The notes: generated from the sequence alone by a model not told the origin. 64,000 nucleotides of DNA from Solimonas sp. K1W22B-7 (GCF_003428335.1 NZ_CP031704.1:5096071-5160070), one strand, 5' to 3'. Positions 33,828 through 42,904 are shown, numbered from the stretch's first letter. Made by a program: numbers and translations.

Positions 33828-34055
33828 CTAGACCCGCCCCACGGGACTGGCACGCCACCGCGCGACATGGGGCAGCGCGAACAGGTACAGCCCCGTGAAC
33901 CACAGCAGGAAGAGCGGGGGCAGCGGCGAGTAGGTCACCCAGGCTGGCGGCTGTCCCTGCGTCATGGCGATGAAATTGGCTGCGACGGTCAGGGTAAAGA
34001 TCATCGATACCCAGCGGTGGACCTGCCGGATCCAGTGGCCCGGAGAAGTGCTCAT
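33828..34055 (-). CDS. Small conserved two-helix membrane protein
   Basis: 75 residues. Helices WVSMIFTLTVAANFIAMT and LPPLFLLWFTGLYLFALPHV are separated by a short loop containing PPAWVTYSPLPP. Proteins of this length and loop sequence occur as unnamed membrane proteins in proteobacteria. It follows the VOC gene by 14 bp and probably shares the araC-VOC transcript. No function assigned. Confidence 0.65.
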   Translation of the reverse strand: MSTSPGHWIRQVHRWVSMIFTLTVAANFIAMTQGQPPAWVTYSPLPPLFLLWFTGLYLFALPHVARWRASPVGRV

Positions 34056-34069
34056 GCTTGTCTCCGGCT

Positions 34070-34477
34070 TCAGCGACGCAGCTGGATCATCTTCCAGCCA
34101 TTGCCGGAAGGGTCGCGGAAACCGGCATCGACCGTACCGTAGCGATCCACCGGCTCCTGCGTGAACTCCACGCCCTTGGCGCGCATCTGCTCACAGACCA
34201 CGCGGCAGTCATCCACCGTCAGCACCAGCGGCGGCATTGCACCCTTGGCGACGCTGGCTCGCAGCGCCTGTGCTGTCGCAGGATCGTGCATCGGCGGCCC
34301 CGGCACGAACAGACCGAGCTGGAACGACGGCTGATCCGGATGCTGCACCGTCAGCCAGCGGTAGTCGCCGTTGCGCACGTCGGTGTGGACGCGAAAGCCG
34401 AGCTTGTCGACGTAGAACGCCAACGCTTCATCCTGGTCGTGCACGTACACGCCTGCCACCTGAACACCCTGAGTCAT
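34070..34477 (-). CDS. VOC (glyoxalase/dioxygenase fold) family protein
   Basis: 135 residues with two betaalphabetabetabeta modules. The first carries GVYVHDQDEALAFYVDKLGF and the second ends YGTVDAGFRDPSGNGWKMIQ, a standard VOC closing motif. The metal-binding pattern is not fully clear, so it may be a resistance or binding protein, or a dioxygenase. The ATG overlaps the stop of the preceding AraC gene as ATGA. Confidence 0.85.
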   Translation of the reverse strand: MTQGVQVAGVYVHDQDEALAFYVDKLGFRVHTDVRNGDYRWLTVQHPDQPSFQLGLFVPGPPMHDPATAQALRASVAKGAMPPLVLTVDDCRVVCEQMRAKGVEFTQEPVDRYGTVDAGFRDPSGNGWKMIQLRR

Positions 34478-34965
34478 CGGACCTCCTTGGTTGAGGTGTT
34501 CTTTTTACCGCCAGAGGGACGGCGCCGCTTCTCCAAAACTGAGGTTCTCAGATCGGGGCGGTGCACCGCGCTGACAATGCACGCGGGGACACTCCCCAGC
34601 GGCCCGGCGCCGGCCCGTGCCTGCGCGCGAAGTTCGCTGGGCTTCTGGCCGGTGATGTCGCGAAAGATGCGCCCGAAGGTGCCCAGGCTGCGCCAGCCGG
34701 TCTGGAAGGCGATCTCGGTGATGGGCAGGTCGCTGTCGCGCAGCATCGCCATGGCCCGCTCGATGCGCCGCGTCAGCAGGTAACGATGGGGCGGCACACC
34801 GAAAGCCTCCTTGAAGGAGCGCGCGAAATGCGCCTCGGACACATGGCTCACGCGAGCAAGCCTCTGTACCGGCCAGTCTTCATGCGAGGCCGCATCCATG
34901 CGGTCCTTGGCGCGCAGCAGGCGCCGCAGGAGCTCGGGGGTCTGGCTGGCGGAGTCGTCGGTCAT
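34474..34965 (-). CDS. AraC-family transcriptional regulator (stand-alone HTH)
   Basis: 163 residues. AraC HTH domain at about 15-112: DWPVQRLARVSHVSEAHFARSF, then HRYLLTRRIERAMAMLRDSD and the second helix-turn-helix with IAFQTGWRSLGTFGRIFRD. There is no ligand domain, only a basic 50-residue C-terminal tail. It probably regulates itself and the coupled VOC gene. Such AraC-VOC pairs are recurrent in proteobacteria. Confidence 0.88.
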   Translation of the reverse strand: MTDDSASQTPELLRRLLRAKDRMDAASHEDWPVQRLARVSHVSEAHFARSFKEAFGVPPHRYLLTRRIERAMAMLRDSDLPITEIAFQTGWRSLGTFGRIFRDITGQKPSELRAQARAGAGPLGSVPACIVSAVHRPDLRTSVLEKRRRPSGGKKNTSTKEVR

Positions 34966-35008
34966 GTGCGGAAGGCGACAGAAGCAGGGGATGCTGCCTT
35001 ACTGAATA

Positions 35009-35419
35009 TCAGTCCTTGTCCTCGAACCACACGCAGAAATACCGCCCCTCGCCGTAAGTAACGATGACCCCTGCGTCAAACGAGGATTCGCCGAGAGGAT
35101 GCCACCCCTCGCGCGTCTCCCAGTTGCCGTTCGAGTAGTACTTGCTGCCGGGCTTATCGTGGGCAGACAGGATCATGTCCGCCATGCCGTCGGCCTCAGC
35201 CTTCGACATGAGCGGCATCTGGTACGGCATGTCTTTTTGAATGATGGCCGCGAGTATGGAATGCGCGGTGGTCCGGTCATGCTCGATCAGCAGACTGCTG
35301 TCCGGGCGCAACCCCGCCTGGGCCAGCACCCGGTTCAGGTCCTGCGATTCCTCGGAGATGAGGACGCAACGAACCTCGCCGACATTCCGCGCATCCATGA
35401 TTTCCTGCGGGTCGATCAT
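35009..35419 (-). CDS. Hypothetical protein
   Basis: 136 residues, no recognised family. No signal peptide or membrane segment. An acidic C-terminal part reads VIVTYGEGRYFCVWFEDKD, and an aromatic GNWETREGWHPLGES loop precedes it. Composition resembles small solitary proteins such as immunity or Barstar-like factors, but no specific match is claimed. It is flanked by dispersed repeats. Confidence 0.45.
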   Translation of the reverse strand: MIDPQEIMDARNVGEVRCVLISEESQDLNRVLAQAGLRPDSSLLIEHDRTTAHSILAAIIQKDMPYQMPLMSKAEADGMADMILSAHDKPGSKYYSNGNWETREGWHPLGESSFDAGVIVTYGEGRYFCVWFEDKD

Positions 35420-35466
35420 GAGTTCCAGCCTTTCTCCGTTCTGTTCGATGAGGCCGAAGGAGCGAC

Positions 35467-35595
35467 TTCAGGGCTCGTAGGGCGGGAAAGCGTAGCGCAT
35501 CCCGCCTTGTGAGTTCAGGAGGCGGGATGCGCTGCGCTTTCCCGTCGCGGTGAGGCGTATCGCGGCAGGCGGGTCAAGGACCCGCCCTACGGGAC
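35467..35595. repeat. GTAGGGCGGG-type dispersed repeat, palindromic
   Basis: GTAGGGCGGGAAAGCGTAGC (from 35477) is mirrored by GGCGGGATGCGCTGCGCTTTCCC (35521-35543), and a further GCGGGTCAAGGACCCGCCCTAC palindrome ends the element. This motif family is widespread in proteobacterial intergenic DNA. It fills the 176-bp gap between two minus-strand genes. Confidence 0.75.
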
Positions 35596-35949
35596 CTATG
35601 GGCTTATCCCGCCCTGCACTTTTTGGCGATACTTGATGGGAATTTCCCAGATCAGGAAGAATTCAACCTCTTCGCCTCCATCAACATCGAACCAGTAACC
35701 GCCCTCCGGAAATAAGGCGTACTCGCCAGCATTGATGAGGACATTCTCCTGGTCAGCGTCGAATGTGTATCTGACGGCGCCCCTTGAAACAAAGCACTGT
35801 CCTGCAATCATAGACCCGGTGTGCCTCGCTCCCGGAGGATAGACGGACCTCTTTACTTTAAAGGCATTGTTGCCGAATTTTTCAGCAACAAAACTTTCGA
35901 GGGACGAGGCCCCAACCAACTTCTTCCATTTCCTTATCTCAGTCTTCAA
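35596..35949 (-). CDS. Hypothetical cupin-like protein
   Basis: 117 residues. Short, mostly beta: VYPPGARHTGSMIAGQCFVS, then GAVRYTFDADQENVLINAG and EYALFPEGGYWFDVDG. The glycine and proline spacing is like a single-domain cupin, but the histidine metal set is incomplete, so this is only a fold suggestion. G+C is lower than in adjacent housekeeping genes. Confidence 0.5.
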   Translation of the reverse strand: MKTEIRKWKKLVGASSLESFVAEKFGNNAFKVKRSVYPPGARHTGSMIAGQCFVSRGAVRYTFDADQENVLINAGEYALFPEGGYWFDVDGGEEVEFFLIWEIPIKYRQKVQGGISP

Positions 35950-35999
35950 TGGTCACACCTTGCGAATGACTCTGCGGTTGGGATAAAGGCTTCAGTAGA

Positions 36000-36087
36000 G
36001 GGTGGGCAAACAGCTTCATGTTTGCCCACGCGGATGGCGCTCCGACGCGTGGGCAAACGAAAAGACGTTTGCCCACCCTACAACGAC
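36000..36087. repeat. GTGGGCAAAC palindromic repeat
   Basis: GTGGGCAAAC-agcttcat-GTTTGCCCAC (36002-36029) and GTGGGCAAAC-gaaaagac-GTTTGCCCAC (36050-36077) are two stem-loops in tandem ending CCCTAC. This is a second dispersed repeat family in the same patch. Confidence 0.75.
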
Positions 36088-36416
36088 TAGCGCCGAATGA
36101 GCTGCATGCCCGTGGCCATCTCCGTCAAAAAGGCCATCCCGAACGGAACCGCCACACACAGCACGAAGAGGCCTGCTGCACGCCAGAAGGTGGCAGCGTG
36201 ACGTTGGCCTTCTTTAGTGAGGAGCTGCGGAAACAAAAGACCCGCCTGCGGATTAAATGCCGTGCGCCAGCTCCACGGATTGATTTCGGGTCGGTAGTGG
36301 CCAGGAATCGAAATCATCGCGCGCGCCGCAACGACCCACTGCACCAAACCAATGCCAATCCCCAGTACGAGCACGACCAGATTGGCACCTAGCAACATGA
36401 GTTCCAGAATCTTCAT
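36087..36416 (-). CDS. Hypothetical membrane protein
   Basis: 109 residues from ATG 36416 (GGTGGA upstream). Two hydrophobic segments: LMLLGANLVVLVLGIGIGL near the N-terminus and AGLFVLCVAVPFGMAFLT near the C-terminus. A loop of polar residues between them contains HYRPEINPWSWRTAFNPQ. No family recognised. Its 3' end abuts the GTTTGCCCAC repeat. Confidence 0.5.
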   Translation of the reverse strand: MKILELMLLGANLVVLVLGIGIGLVQWVVAARAMISIPGHYRPEINPWSWRTAFNPQAGLLFPQLLTKEGQRHAATFWRAAGLFVLCVAVPFGMAFLTEMATGMQLIRR

Positions 36417-36442
36417 TGAATCCACCGAACACTCCTGCTCTT

Positions 36443-37339
36443 CTACGCTCCGCTACGAATCTTCGCAATGAAGTCCTGCAAGTAAGGCTTCTCCGCCAGA
36501 CTCTCCGGCATCGCCGCATACAGCTCGCAGCGCAGCCCAGCCTCTCCCAACGGCTTGGCCACGACATAACCCCGCTCCAGATACGCCTGCACGCTCCACG
36601 ACGGCAGCGCCGCGATGCCGCGGCCGCTGGCGACCAGTTGCAGGATGGCGACCGTCAGCTCCGCATTGCGTCGCTTCGGTTTGATACCGGCGGGCGTGAG
36701 GAAGTGGCGCATCACGTCGAGCATGTCGTCCTCGACGGGATAGCTGATGAGGGTTTCGCCGGCGAAATCCTGGGGCGACAGCCAGGGCTTCTGGGCCAGC
36801 GGGTGGCTGCGCGACAGGATGGCGACGGTCTCGTAGGTGAACAGCGGCGCCACGGCCACGCCGGCACGCGGCGCGGGACGGTCGTGGATCACGGCGAAGT
36901 CGGAGACGCCGCTCTCCACCAGGGCCATGGGCTCGGCCTGGAAGCCGCCGACCAGGTCCAGCTCCACCTGCGGCCAGTGCTCGCGGAAGGCGTCCATCGC
37001 CGGCATCAGCCAGTCGAAACAGGTGTGGCACTCCACGGCCACGCGCAGCTGGCCGCCGCCGCCGGAGACCCATTGCGCGATGTCGCGCTCGGCCTCGCCG
37101 GTCATCTCGCGCACCTGGCGCGCCAGCCCCAGCAGGCGGGTGCCGGCCTGGGTGAAACGCAGGGGCTTGGTGCCGCGCTCGAACAGCGGGGCGCCGTAGT
37201 GGCCTTCCAACAGCTTGAGCTGGTGCGACAGGGCGGACTGGGTGACGAAAACGCGCTCGGCGGCCCTGGACAGGGAGCCGGTGTCGGCCAGGGCCACCAG
37301 GGTCTGCAGGTGCCGCATTTCCAGGGGGGATTGGATCAT
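36443..37339 (-). CDS. metR: MetR, LysR-type activator of methionine synthesis
   Basis: 298 residues. HTH: LVALADTGSLSRAAERVFV and QSALSHQLKLLEGHYGAPLF. Divergent from metE, the classical MetR target, and the closest functional match: MetR uses homocysteine as coactivator. The C-terminal part has AVECHTCFDWLMPAMDAF, which is typical of MetR. A perfect MetR site, TGAATGAAATTCA, starts on its own ATG, predicting autoregulation. Confidence 0.92.
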   Translation of the reverse strand: MIQSPLEMRHLQTLVALADTGSLSRAAERVFVTQSALSHQLKLLEGHYGAPLFERGTKPLRFTQAGTRLLGLARQVREMTGEAERDIAQWVSGGGGQLRVAVECHTCFDWLMPAMDAFREHWPQVELDLVGGFQAEPMALVESGVSDFAVIHDRPAPRAGVAVAPLFTYETVAILSRSHPLAQKPWLSPQDFAGETLISYPVEDDMLDVMRHFLTPAGIKPKRRNAELTVAILQLVASGRGIAALPSWSVQAYLERGYVVAKPLGEAGLRCELYAAMPESLAEKPYLQDFIAKIRSGA

Positions 37340-37351
37340 GAATGAAATTCA
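37339..37351. promoter_or_regulatory. MetR operator overlapping metR start
   Basis: TGAA-TGAAA-TTCA matches the MetR consensus TGAA-N5-TTCA exactly. Its first base is part of the metR start codon (37337-37339). A further TGAATGATT and ATTGAATCA dyad lies at about 37354-37382, before metE. Confidence 0.85.
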
Positions 37352-37433
37352 CATGAATGATTAAAACTGCGAGATTGAATCATAGCAGCGAGACCCGGAC
37401 CATGAGCGGCCCTCAAAACCACCGGTCTTTGCC

Positions 37434-39698
37434 ATGTCTCATGCTCATATCCTCGGCTTTCCCCGCATCGGTGCCCGGCGCGAGCTGAAGTCCGCCCTAG
37501 AGTCCCACTGGAAGGGCCCGCTCGACGAGACCGGCCTGCGCACGGTCGGCCGCGAACTGCGCGGCCGCCACTGGGCGCTGCAGCGGGCGGCCGGGCTGGA
37601 CTGCGTCACGGTGGGCGATTTCGCCTTCTACGATCATCTGCACAACGCCACCGCCCTGTTCTCGGCCGCACCGGCCCGCTTCGGCCTGGAGGGCCAGGTC
37701 AGCCTGGCGGGTTACTTCGCGATGGCGCGCGGCACGCCGGAGCAGCCGGCGCTGGCGATGAAGAAGTGGTTCGACACCAACTACCACTACCTGGTCCCGG
37801 AAGTGGATGCCGGCACGCGCTTTCGCCTCAACCGCGACTGGCTGCTGCCGGAGCTGCAGGGGGCGCTGGCGGCGGGACACCGCGCCAAGGTCGTGCTGCC
37901 CGGCCCGCTGACCTGGCTGTGGCTGGCCAGCGCGCCGGCCGGCTTCGACAAGCTGTCGCTGCTGCCGGCGCTGCAGTCGGTCTACGCCGAACTGGCGGCG
38001 GAGCTGCGCCAGCCGGGCGTGGACTGGCTGCAGCTGGACGAGCCGATCCTGTCGCTGGACCTGCCGGCCGAGTGGCTGGCGGCCTTCCCGCAGGCCTATG
38101 CGGCGATCACCGCAGCCGCGCCGCCGGTATTGCTGGCGACCTACTTCGGCAGCGTCGCCGAGCATGCGGCGCTGCTGCAGTCATTGCCCATCGCCGGCCT
38201 GCACCTGGACCTGGTGCGCGCGCCGCTGCAGCTCGGCGCCTTCCTGCCGGACTGGCCGCAGGACAAGGCGCTGTCGCTGGGCGTGATCGACGGCCGCAAC
38301 CTCTGGCGCACGGACCTGGCGAAGGTGCTGGCGCTGCTGCACCCGGCGAAGGCGCTGCTCGGCGAGCGGCTGTGGATCGCCCCGTCCTGCTCGCTGCTGC
38401 ACGTGCCCACGGATATCGCGCTGGAAGAGAAGCTGGACCCGACGCTGAAGAGCTGGATGGCCTTCGCGGTGCAGAAGCTGGATGAACTCTCGCTGCTGAA
38501 GCGCGCGCTGGAACAGGGCGAGCCGGCGGTGTGGCGCGAGCTGCAGGCGGCGGCCCAGGCCATCGAGAGCCGCCGCAGCGCGCCCAGCACGCGGCGCGAG
38601 GCGGTGCGGGCGCGCGTGGCGGCGCTGACGCAGGCGGATACCGAGCGGGGCGCGCCGTTCGCGCAGCGCATTGCCGCGCAGCAGGCGGTGCTGCAGCTGC
38701 CGAAGCTGCCGACGACGACGATCGGCTCCTTTCCGCAGACTGCCGAGATCCGCGCGGCGCGGGCCGGCTACAAGGCTGGCCGGCTCGGCGAGGACGAGTA
38801 CGTCGCGGCGATGCAGGCCGAGATCAGGCTCGCGGTGGAGAAGCAGGAACAACTGGGCCTCGACGTGCTGGTGCACGGCGAGGCCGAGCGCAACGACATG
38901 GTGGAGTACTTCGGCGAACAGCTCGAGGGCTATACCTTCACGCAGAATGGCTGGGTGCAGAGCTACGGCTCGCGCTGCGTGAAGCCGCCGGTGATCCATG
39001 GCGACGTGTCGCGGCCGAAGGCGATGACGGTGGCGTGGTCCACCTATGCACAGAGCCTGACGGACAAGCCGATGAAGGGCATGCTCAGCGGCCCGCTGAC
39101 GATGCTGTTCTGGAGCTTCGTGCGCGACGACCTGCCGAAACGCGAGGTGGCGCTGCAGCTGGCGCTGGCACTGCGCGACGAGGTGGTGGACCTGGAGACG
39201 GCCGGCATCAAGCTGATCCAGATCGACGAGCCGACGATCCGCGAAGGGCTGCCGCTGAAGCAGGCGGACTGGCCGGCCTATCTCGACTGGGCGGTGCAGG
39301 CCTTCCGCATCACCGCGGCCGGCGTGCGCAACCAGACGCAGATCCACACGCACATGTGCTACTCGGAGTTCAACGACATCCTGCCGGCCATCGCCGCGCT
39401 GGACGCCGACGTGATCACGATCGAAACCTCGCGGGCGCGCATGAAGCTGCTCGACGGCTTCGCCGAGTTCAACTACCCGAACGACATCGGGCCGGGGCTC
39501 TACGACATCCACTCGCCGCGCGTGCCGGCGCAGGAAGAGATGCAGGAGCTGCTGCAGCGCGCGCTGAAGGTGGTGCCGGCGGAGCGGCTATGGGTGAACC
39601 CGGACTGCGGGCTGAAGACGCGCGGCTGGCCGGAGACGGAAGCGGCGCTGAAGATCATGGTGGCGACGGCCCGCGTCGCGCGGGCCGCGCTGAACTGA
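37434..39698 (+). CDS. metE: Cobalamin-independent methionine synthase
   Basis: 754 residues, the family norm. Transfers methyl from 5-methyltetrahydropteroyltri-glutamate to homocysteine. N-terminal barrel starts [20 protein letters not shown]-terminal barrel holds the zinc ligands His640 and Cys642 ([11 protein letters not shown]) and Cys725 (NPDCGLKTR), and the substrate segment [18 protein letters not shown]. It is controlled by MetR and has no B12 riboswitch. The stop codon overlaps a 57-residue ORF (TGATG), the first link of the operon with glyA. Confidence 0.97.
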   Translation: MSHAHILGFPRIGARRELKSALESHWKGPLDETGLRTVGRELRGRHWALQRAAGLDCVTVGDFAFYDHLHNATALFSAAPARFGLEGQVSLAGYFAMARGTPEQPALAMKKWFDTNYHYLVPEVDAGTRFRLNRDWLLPELQGALAAGHRAKVVLPGPLTWLWLASAPAGFDKLSLLPALQSVYAELAAELRQPGVDWLQLDEPILSLDLPAEWLAAFPQAYAAITAAAPPVLLATYFGSVAEHAALLQSLPIAGLHLDLVRAPLQLGAFLPDWPQDKALSLGVIDGRNLWRTDLAKVLALLHPAKALLGERLWIAPSCSLLHVPTDIALEEKLDPTLKSWMAFAVQKLDELSLLKRALEQGEPAVWRELQAAAQAIESRRSAPSTRREAVRARVAALTQADTERGAPFAQRIAAQQAVLQLPKLPTTTIGSFPQTAEIRAARAGYKAGRLGEDEYVAAMQAEIRLAVEKQEQLGLDVLVHGEAERNDMVEYFGEQLEGYTFTQNGWVQSYGSRCVKPPVIHGDVSRPKAMTVAWSTYAQSLTDKPMKGMLSGPLTMLFWSFVRDDLPKREVALQLALALRDEVVDLETAGIKLIQIDEPTIREGLPLKQADWPAYLDWAVQAFRITAAGVRNQTQIHTHMCYSEFNDILPAIAALDADVITIETSRARMKLLDGFAEFNYPNDIGPGLYDIHSPRVPAQEEMQELLQRALKVVPAERLWVNPDCGLKTRGWPETEAALKIMVATARVARAALN

Positions 39699-39871
39699 TG
39701 GGCTTCGGCTACGCGCGGCGCAGTCACGATGCGGCAAAGGATGCCTCCCGGGAGCAGTCCCGGGAGGCAGACCTGCTGGCGCGCTTCGCCTATGTGGAGT
39801 CGCCGGAAGAAGACGAACCTGAAACACACCGCCATGGCGAGCATTGCTCCTGTGGCCTGCGCGGAGAATGA
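39698..39871 (+). CDS. 57-residue ORF between metE and glyA, His/Cys-rich end
   Basis: Starts at ATG 39698, overlapping the metE stop (TGATG). Ends TGA 39869-39871, which overlaps one glyA ATG (39868) and sits two bases before the better-spaced one (39874). [17 protein letters not shown] begins it; the tail is [18 protein letters not shown], with three His and two Cys in close order, suitable for metal binding. No known family. Coupling on both sides supports that it is translated. An internal perfect 12-bp hairpin at 39742-39769 encodes its [10 protein letters not shown] segment. Confidence 0.55.
   Translation: MGFGYARRSHDAAKDASREQSREADLLARFAYVESPEEDEPETHRHGEHCSCGLRGE
39742..39769 (+). repeat. 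Perfect 12-bp stem-loop inside the 57-residue ORF
   Basis: TGCCTCCCGGGA-gcag-TCCCGGGAGGCA. It could form in the mRNA between metE and glyA and tune readthrough or stability. There is no U-tract, so it is not a standard terminator. Confidence 0.85.
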
Positions 39872-39873
39872 GC

Positions 39874-41160
39874 ATGTACAGCAACGCCACTAGCCTCGCC
39901 CAATTCGACCCTGAGCTGAACGCCGCCATCCAGAAGGAAGCGGGCCGCCAGGAAGCGCACATCGAGCTGATCGCCTCCGAGAACTACGCCAGCCCCGCGG
40001 TGATGGAAGCGCAGGGCTCGGGCCTGACCAACAAGTACGCCGAGGGTTATCCGGGCAAGCGCTACTACGGCGGCTGCGAGTTCGTCGACGTCGCCGAGCA
40101 GCTGGCGATCGACCGGCTCAAGCAGCTGTTCGACTGCGACTACGCCAACGTCCAGCCGCACTCCGGCGCCCAGGCCAACGCCGCCATCTTCCTGGCCCTG
40201 GTCAACCCCGGCGACACCGTCATGGGCATGAACCTGGCCCAGGGCGGCCACCTGACCCACGGCAACCCCGCCAACTTCTCCGGCAAGCACTACAAGATCG
40301 TGCCCTATGGCCTGGACCCGGTGTCCGGCGTCATCAACTACGACGAAATGGAGCGCATCGCCCTGGAGACCCAGCCGAAGATGATCATCGGCGGCTTCTC
40401 GGCCTACAGCCGCCTGAAGGACTGGAAGCGCATGCGCGAGATCGCCGACAAGGTCGGCGCCCTCTTCTGGGTCGACATGGCCCACGTCGCCGGCCTGGTC
40501 GCCGCCGGGGAATACCCCAGCCCGCTGCCCTACGCCCACGTCGTCACCAGCACCACCCACAAGACCCTGCGCGGCCCGCGTGGCGGCATCATCCTGAGCA
40601 AGGGCCAGAGCGAGGAGTTCAACAAGAAGCTGAACTCCGCCGTATTCCCCGGCATCCAGGGCGGCCCGCTGATGCACGTCATCGCCGCCAAGGCCGTGGC
40701 CTTCAGGGAAGCGCTGGACCCCGGCTTCAAGGTCTACCAGAAGCAGGTCGTGGCCAACGCCCGCGCCATGGCCAAGGTCTTGCTCGACCGCGGCTACAAG
40801 GTCGTCTCCGGCGGTACCGACAACCACCTGTTCCTGCTGGACCTGATCGCCAAGAACGTCACCGGCAAGGACGCCGAGGCCGTGCTGGGCCGTGCCCACC
40901 TGACGGTCAACAAGAACTCCGTGCCCAACGACCCCAAGTCGCCGTTCGTGACCTCGGGCCTGCGCCTGGGCTCGCCGGCCTCGACCACCCGCGGCTTCAA
41001 GGAAGCGGAGATGGCCAAGGTGGCGAACTGGATCGCCGACCTGGTCGATGCGATGAGTGCCGGTGCGGATGTCGAGGCGGTGGTCACCCGCGTGCGCGGT
41101 GAGGTCGAGCAGCTTTGCGCCGGCTTCCCGGTTTACGGTTCGCTGCTGCGGGCCGCCTGA
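39874..41160 (+). CDS. glyA: Serine hydroxymethyltransferase
   Basis: 428 residues from ATG 39874, preferred because GGAGA lies six bases upstream; ATG 39868 adds two residues. Interconverts serine and glycine, supplying 5,10-methylene-tetrahydrofolate, which feeds the methyl donor of MetE. Pyridoxal phosphate lysine is Lys230 in [14 protein letters not shown]-type motif (observed [13 protein letters not shown]). N-terminal [19 protein letters not shown] is the family signature. It is the last gene of the metE operon, followed by REP elements. Confidence 0.97.
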   Translation: MYSNATSLAQFDPELNAAIQKEAGRQEAHIELIASENYASPAVMEAQGSGLTNKYAEGYPGKRYYGGCEFVDVAEQLAIDRLKQLFDCDYANVQPHSGAQANAAIFLALVNPGDTVMGMNLAQGGHLTHGNPANFSGKHYKIVPYGLDPVSGVINYDEMERIALETQPKMIIGGFSAYSRLKDWKRMREIADKVGALFWVDMAHVAGLVAAGEYPSPLPYAHVVTSTTHKTLRGPRGGIILSKGQSEEFNKKLNSAVFPGIQGGPLMHVIAAKAVAFREALDPGFKVYQKQVVANARAMAKVLLDRGYKVVSGGTDNHLFLLDLIAKNVTGKDAEAVLGRAHLTVNKNSVPNDPKSPFVTSGLRLGSPASTTRGFKEAEMAKVANWIADLVDAMSAGADVEAVVTRVRGEVEQLCAGFPVYGSLLRAA

Positions 41161-41170
41161 AGTTGTACCC

Positions 41171-41335
41171 CGTGGGAGCGGCTTTAGCCGCGATCTTTGG
41201 CGAGCGTGGAGAAAAGATCGCGGCCAAGGCCGCTCCCACAAGGATCGATACTGAAACGGATGTAGGAGCGGCTGTTAGCCGCGAGCGGAGTTCATCATGG
41301 CAACCGGCCTTCGCGGCTGACAGCCGCTCCTACGT
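41171..41335. repeat. Two GTGGGAGCGGC / GTAGGAGCGGC REP palindromes
   Basis: First unit 41172-41239: GTGGGAGCGGCTTTAGCCGC ... GGCCGCTCCCAC. Second unit 41262-41333: GTAGGAGCGGCTGTTAGCCGC ... GACAGCCGCTCCTAC. Both are long hairpins in the 250-bp gap between the convergent glyA and MFS genes. They probably act as terminators. Related hairpins are common in pseudomonads and xanthomonads. Confidence 0.8.
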
Positions 41336-41410
41336 CCGCGCGCCCAGGAAGGTCCGGTTGGAATCCATCCCGGCTTCGCTATGCGAATCCAGGCTGCGAA
41401 ATCCGCAGCA

Positions 41411-42754
41411 TCAATCGTCGCGCATTTCCAGGTTGCGATTCACGCCCAGCGCCAGCAGGGTGCCCACCGCACCCGAGAGCAGGTAGAGGCCGACGTAGCC
41501 CACGCCCAGCTCCGAGGCCAGGAACAGCGCCACCAGCGGCGCGAAGGCGGCGCCGACCAGCCAGGCCAGGTCGGAGGTGATGATCGCGCCGCTGTAGCGG
41601 TAGCGGCTGGGGAAGGTGGAGTTGATCGCGCCGGCGGCCTGGGCGTGGCTGAAGCCCAGCAGCACGAAGCCGACGATGATGAACAGGTAGGCGCCCATGC
41701 GGCTGCCCTGCAGGAATACGGGCAGCATGCCGGCGATGGCGAAGATGGCGATCAGCACGGCGCCCACGGCCAGCGTGGCGCGGCGGCCGATGCGGTCGGC
41801 GACCTTGCCGGAGACCAGCATGCTCAGCACCGCCAGCACCGCGCCGATCATCTGCACCAGCAGGTAGTCGGTGACGGCGTCCTGGGTGAACAGGATGGCC
41901 CAGGACAGCGGGAACACGGTGACCAGGTGGAACAGCGCGAAGCTGCCCAGCGGCGCGAAGGCGCCCAGCAGGATGCTGGCGCGCTGCGTGCGGAACAGCT
42001 CGCCCAGCGGCGCCGGGTCCAGCTCGCGTGACTTCAGCAGCTGCGTGAACTCCGGGGTCACCACCAGGCGCAGGCGCGCGAACAGCGCCACCACGTTGAT
42101 CGCGAAGGCGACCACGAAGGGATAGCGCCAGCCCCAGGACAGGAAGTCCTCCGGCGTGAGCTGCAGCAGCAGGAACATGAACAGGCCGGCGGCGAGCAGG
42201 AAGCCCAGCGGACCGCCGAGCTGCGGGATCATGGCGTACCAGCCGCGGCGCTCGGGCGGGGCGTTCAGGGCCAGCAGCGAGGGCAGGCCGTCCCAGGTGC
42301 CGGCCAGGGCGATGCCCTGGCCGATGCGGAACATCGCCAGCAGCACCACGGAAGCGACGCCGACGCGCTCGTAGCCGGGCAGGAAGGCGATGCCGGCGGT
42401 GGAAGTTCCGAGCAAAAACAGTGCGATGGTGAGCTTGGTGCCGCGGCCGTACCACTCGTGGATGATGCGGAACAGCAGCGAGCCCAGCGGGCGCGCGACG
42501 AAGGCCAGCGAGAACACCGCGAAGGAATAGAAGGTGGCGGTGGTCTTGTCGACGAAGGGGAAGACCAGGGCCGGGAACACCAGCACCGAGGCGATGCCGA
42601 AGACGAAGAAGTCGAACATCTCCGACAGGCGGCCGATGATCACGCCGATCGCGATTTCGCCAGGGGCGACGCGGGCGTGGTCAGCGCCGGCCACGGGGGC
42701 CTGGGCTTCCAGCGAGCCGGGGCCCGCATTCGATTCATGGCTGACGGTCGACAT
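41411..42754 (-). CDS. MFS transporter, metabolite:H+ symporter (MHS) type
   Basis: 447 residues from ATG 42754, 12 membrane helices. EIAIGVIIGRLSEMFDFFVF begins the first, with the intracellular signature VARPLGSLLFRIIHEWYGRG between helices 2 and 3 and its half-repeat ADRIGRRATL between helices 8 and 9. The MHS family carries organic acids, osmolytes or shikimate with protons. Substrate is not deducible. Divergent from cyoA. Confidence 0.88.
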   Translation of the reverse strand: MSTVSHESNAGPGSLEAQAPVAGADHARVAPGEIAIGVIIGRLSEMFDFFVFGIASVLVFPALVFPFVDKTTATFYSFAVFSLAFVARPLGSLLFRIIHEWYGRGTKLTIALFLLGTSTAGIAFLPGYERVGVASVVLLAMFRIGQGIALAGTWDGLPSLLALNAPPERRGWYAMIPQLGGPLGFLLAAGLFMFLLLQLTPEDFLSWGWRYPFVVAFAINVVALFARLRLVVTPEFTQLLKSRELDPAPLGELFRTQRASILLGAFAPLGSFALFHLVTVFPLSWAILFTQDAVTDYLLVQMIGAVLAVLSMLVSGKVADRIGRRATLAVGAVLIAIFAIAGMLPVFLQGSRMGAYLFIIVGFVLLGFSHAQAAGAINSTFPSRYRYSGAIITSDLAWLVGAAFAPLVALFLASELGVGYVGLYLLSGAVGTLLALGVNRNLEMRDD

Positions 42755-42904
42755 CCTGCTCTCGCTTGCTTGAGGGATTACCCCAACTGGTGCATAAGCT
42801 TCACATGGTCCGGGGTGCGCGCGACATAGGACAAAACGTCCAATCGCAGACACCCTTCCTGCTGCTTAAAGTGTGCTTCAGGCAACTCCCCGAAAAGATA
42901 CGCC
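42755..42904. promoter_or_regulatory. Divergent region between the MHS gene and the cyo operon
   Basis: 150 bp expected to hold both promoters. A small inverted repeat GGAC-aaaac-GTCC (42829-42841) is the only structure I can see. No FNR-type TTGAT-N4-ATCAA site is present. RegA sites are too loosely defined to call by eye. Confidence 0.35.

Noticed and set aside
35467-36087. CRISPR-like repeats
   Set aside because: Repeats are palindromic, of two types, few in number and without regular spacers, so they are REP-like elements.
37340-37433. B12 riboswitch upstream of metE
   Set aside because: Only 94 bp, no B12 box; MetR half-sites explain regulation.
42755-42904. RegA or FNR binding site before cyoA
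   Set aside because: No FNR consensus, and the RegA motif is too degenerate to distinguish from GC-rich background by eye.
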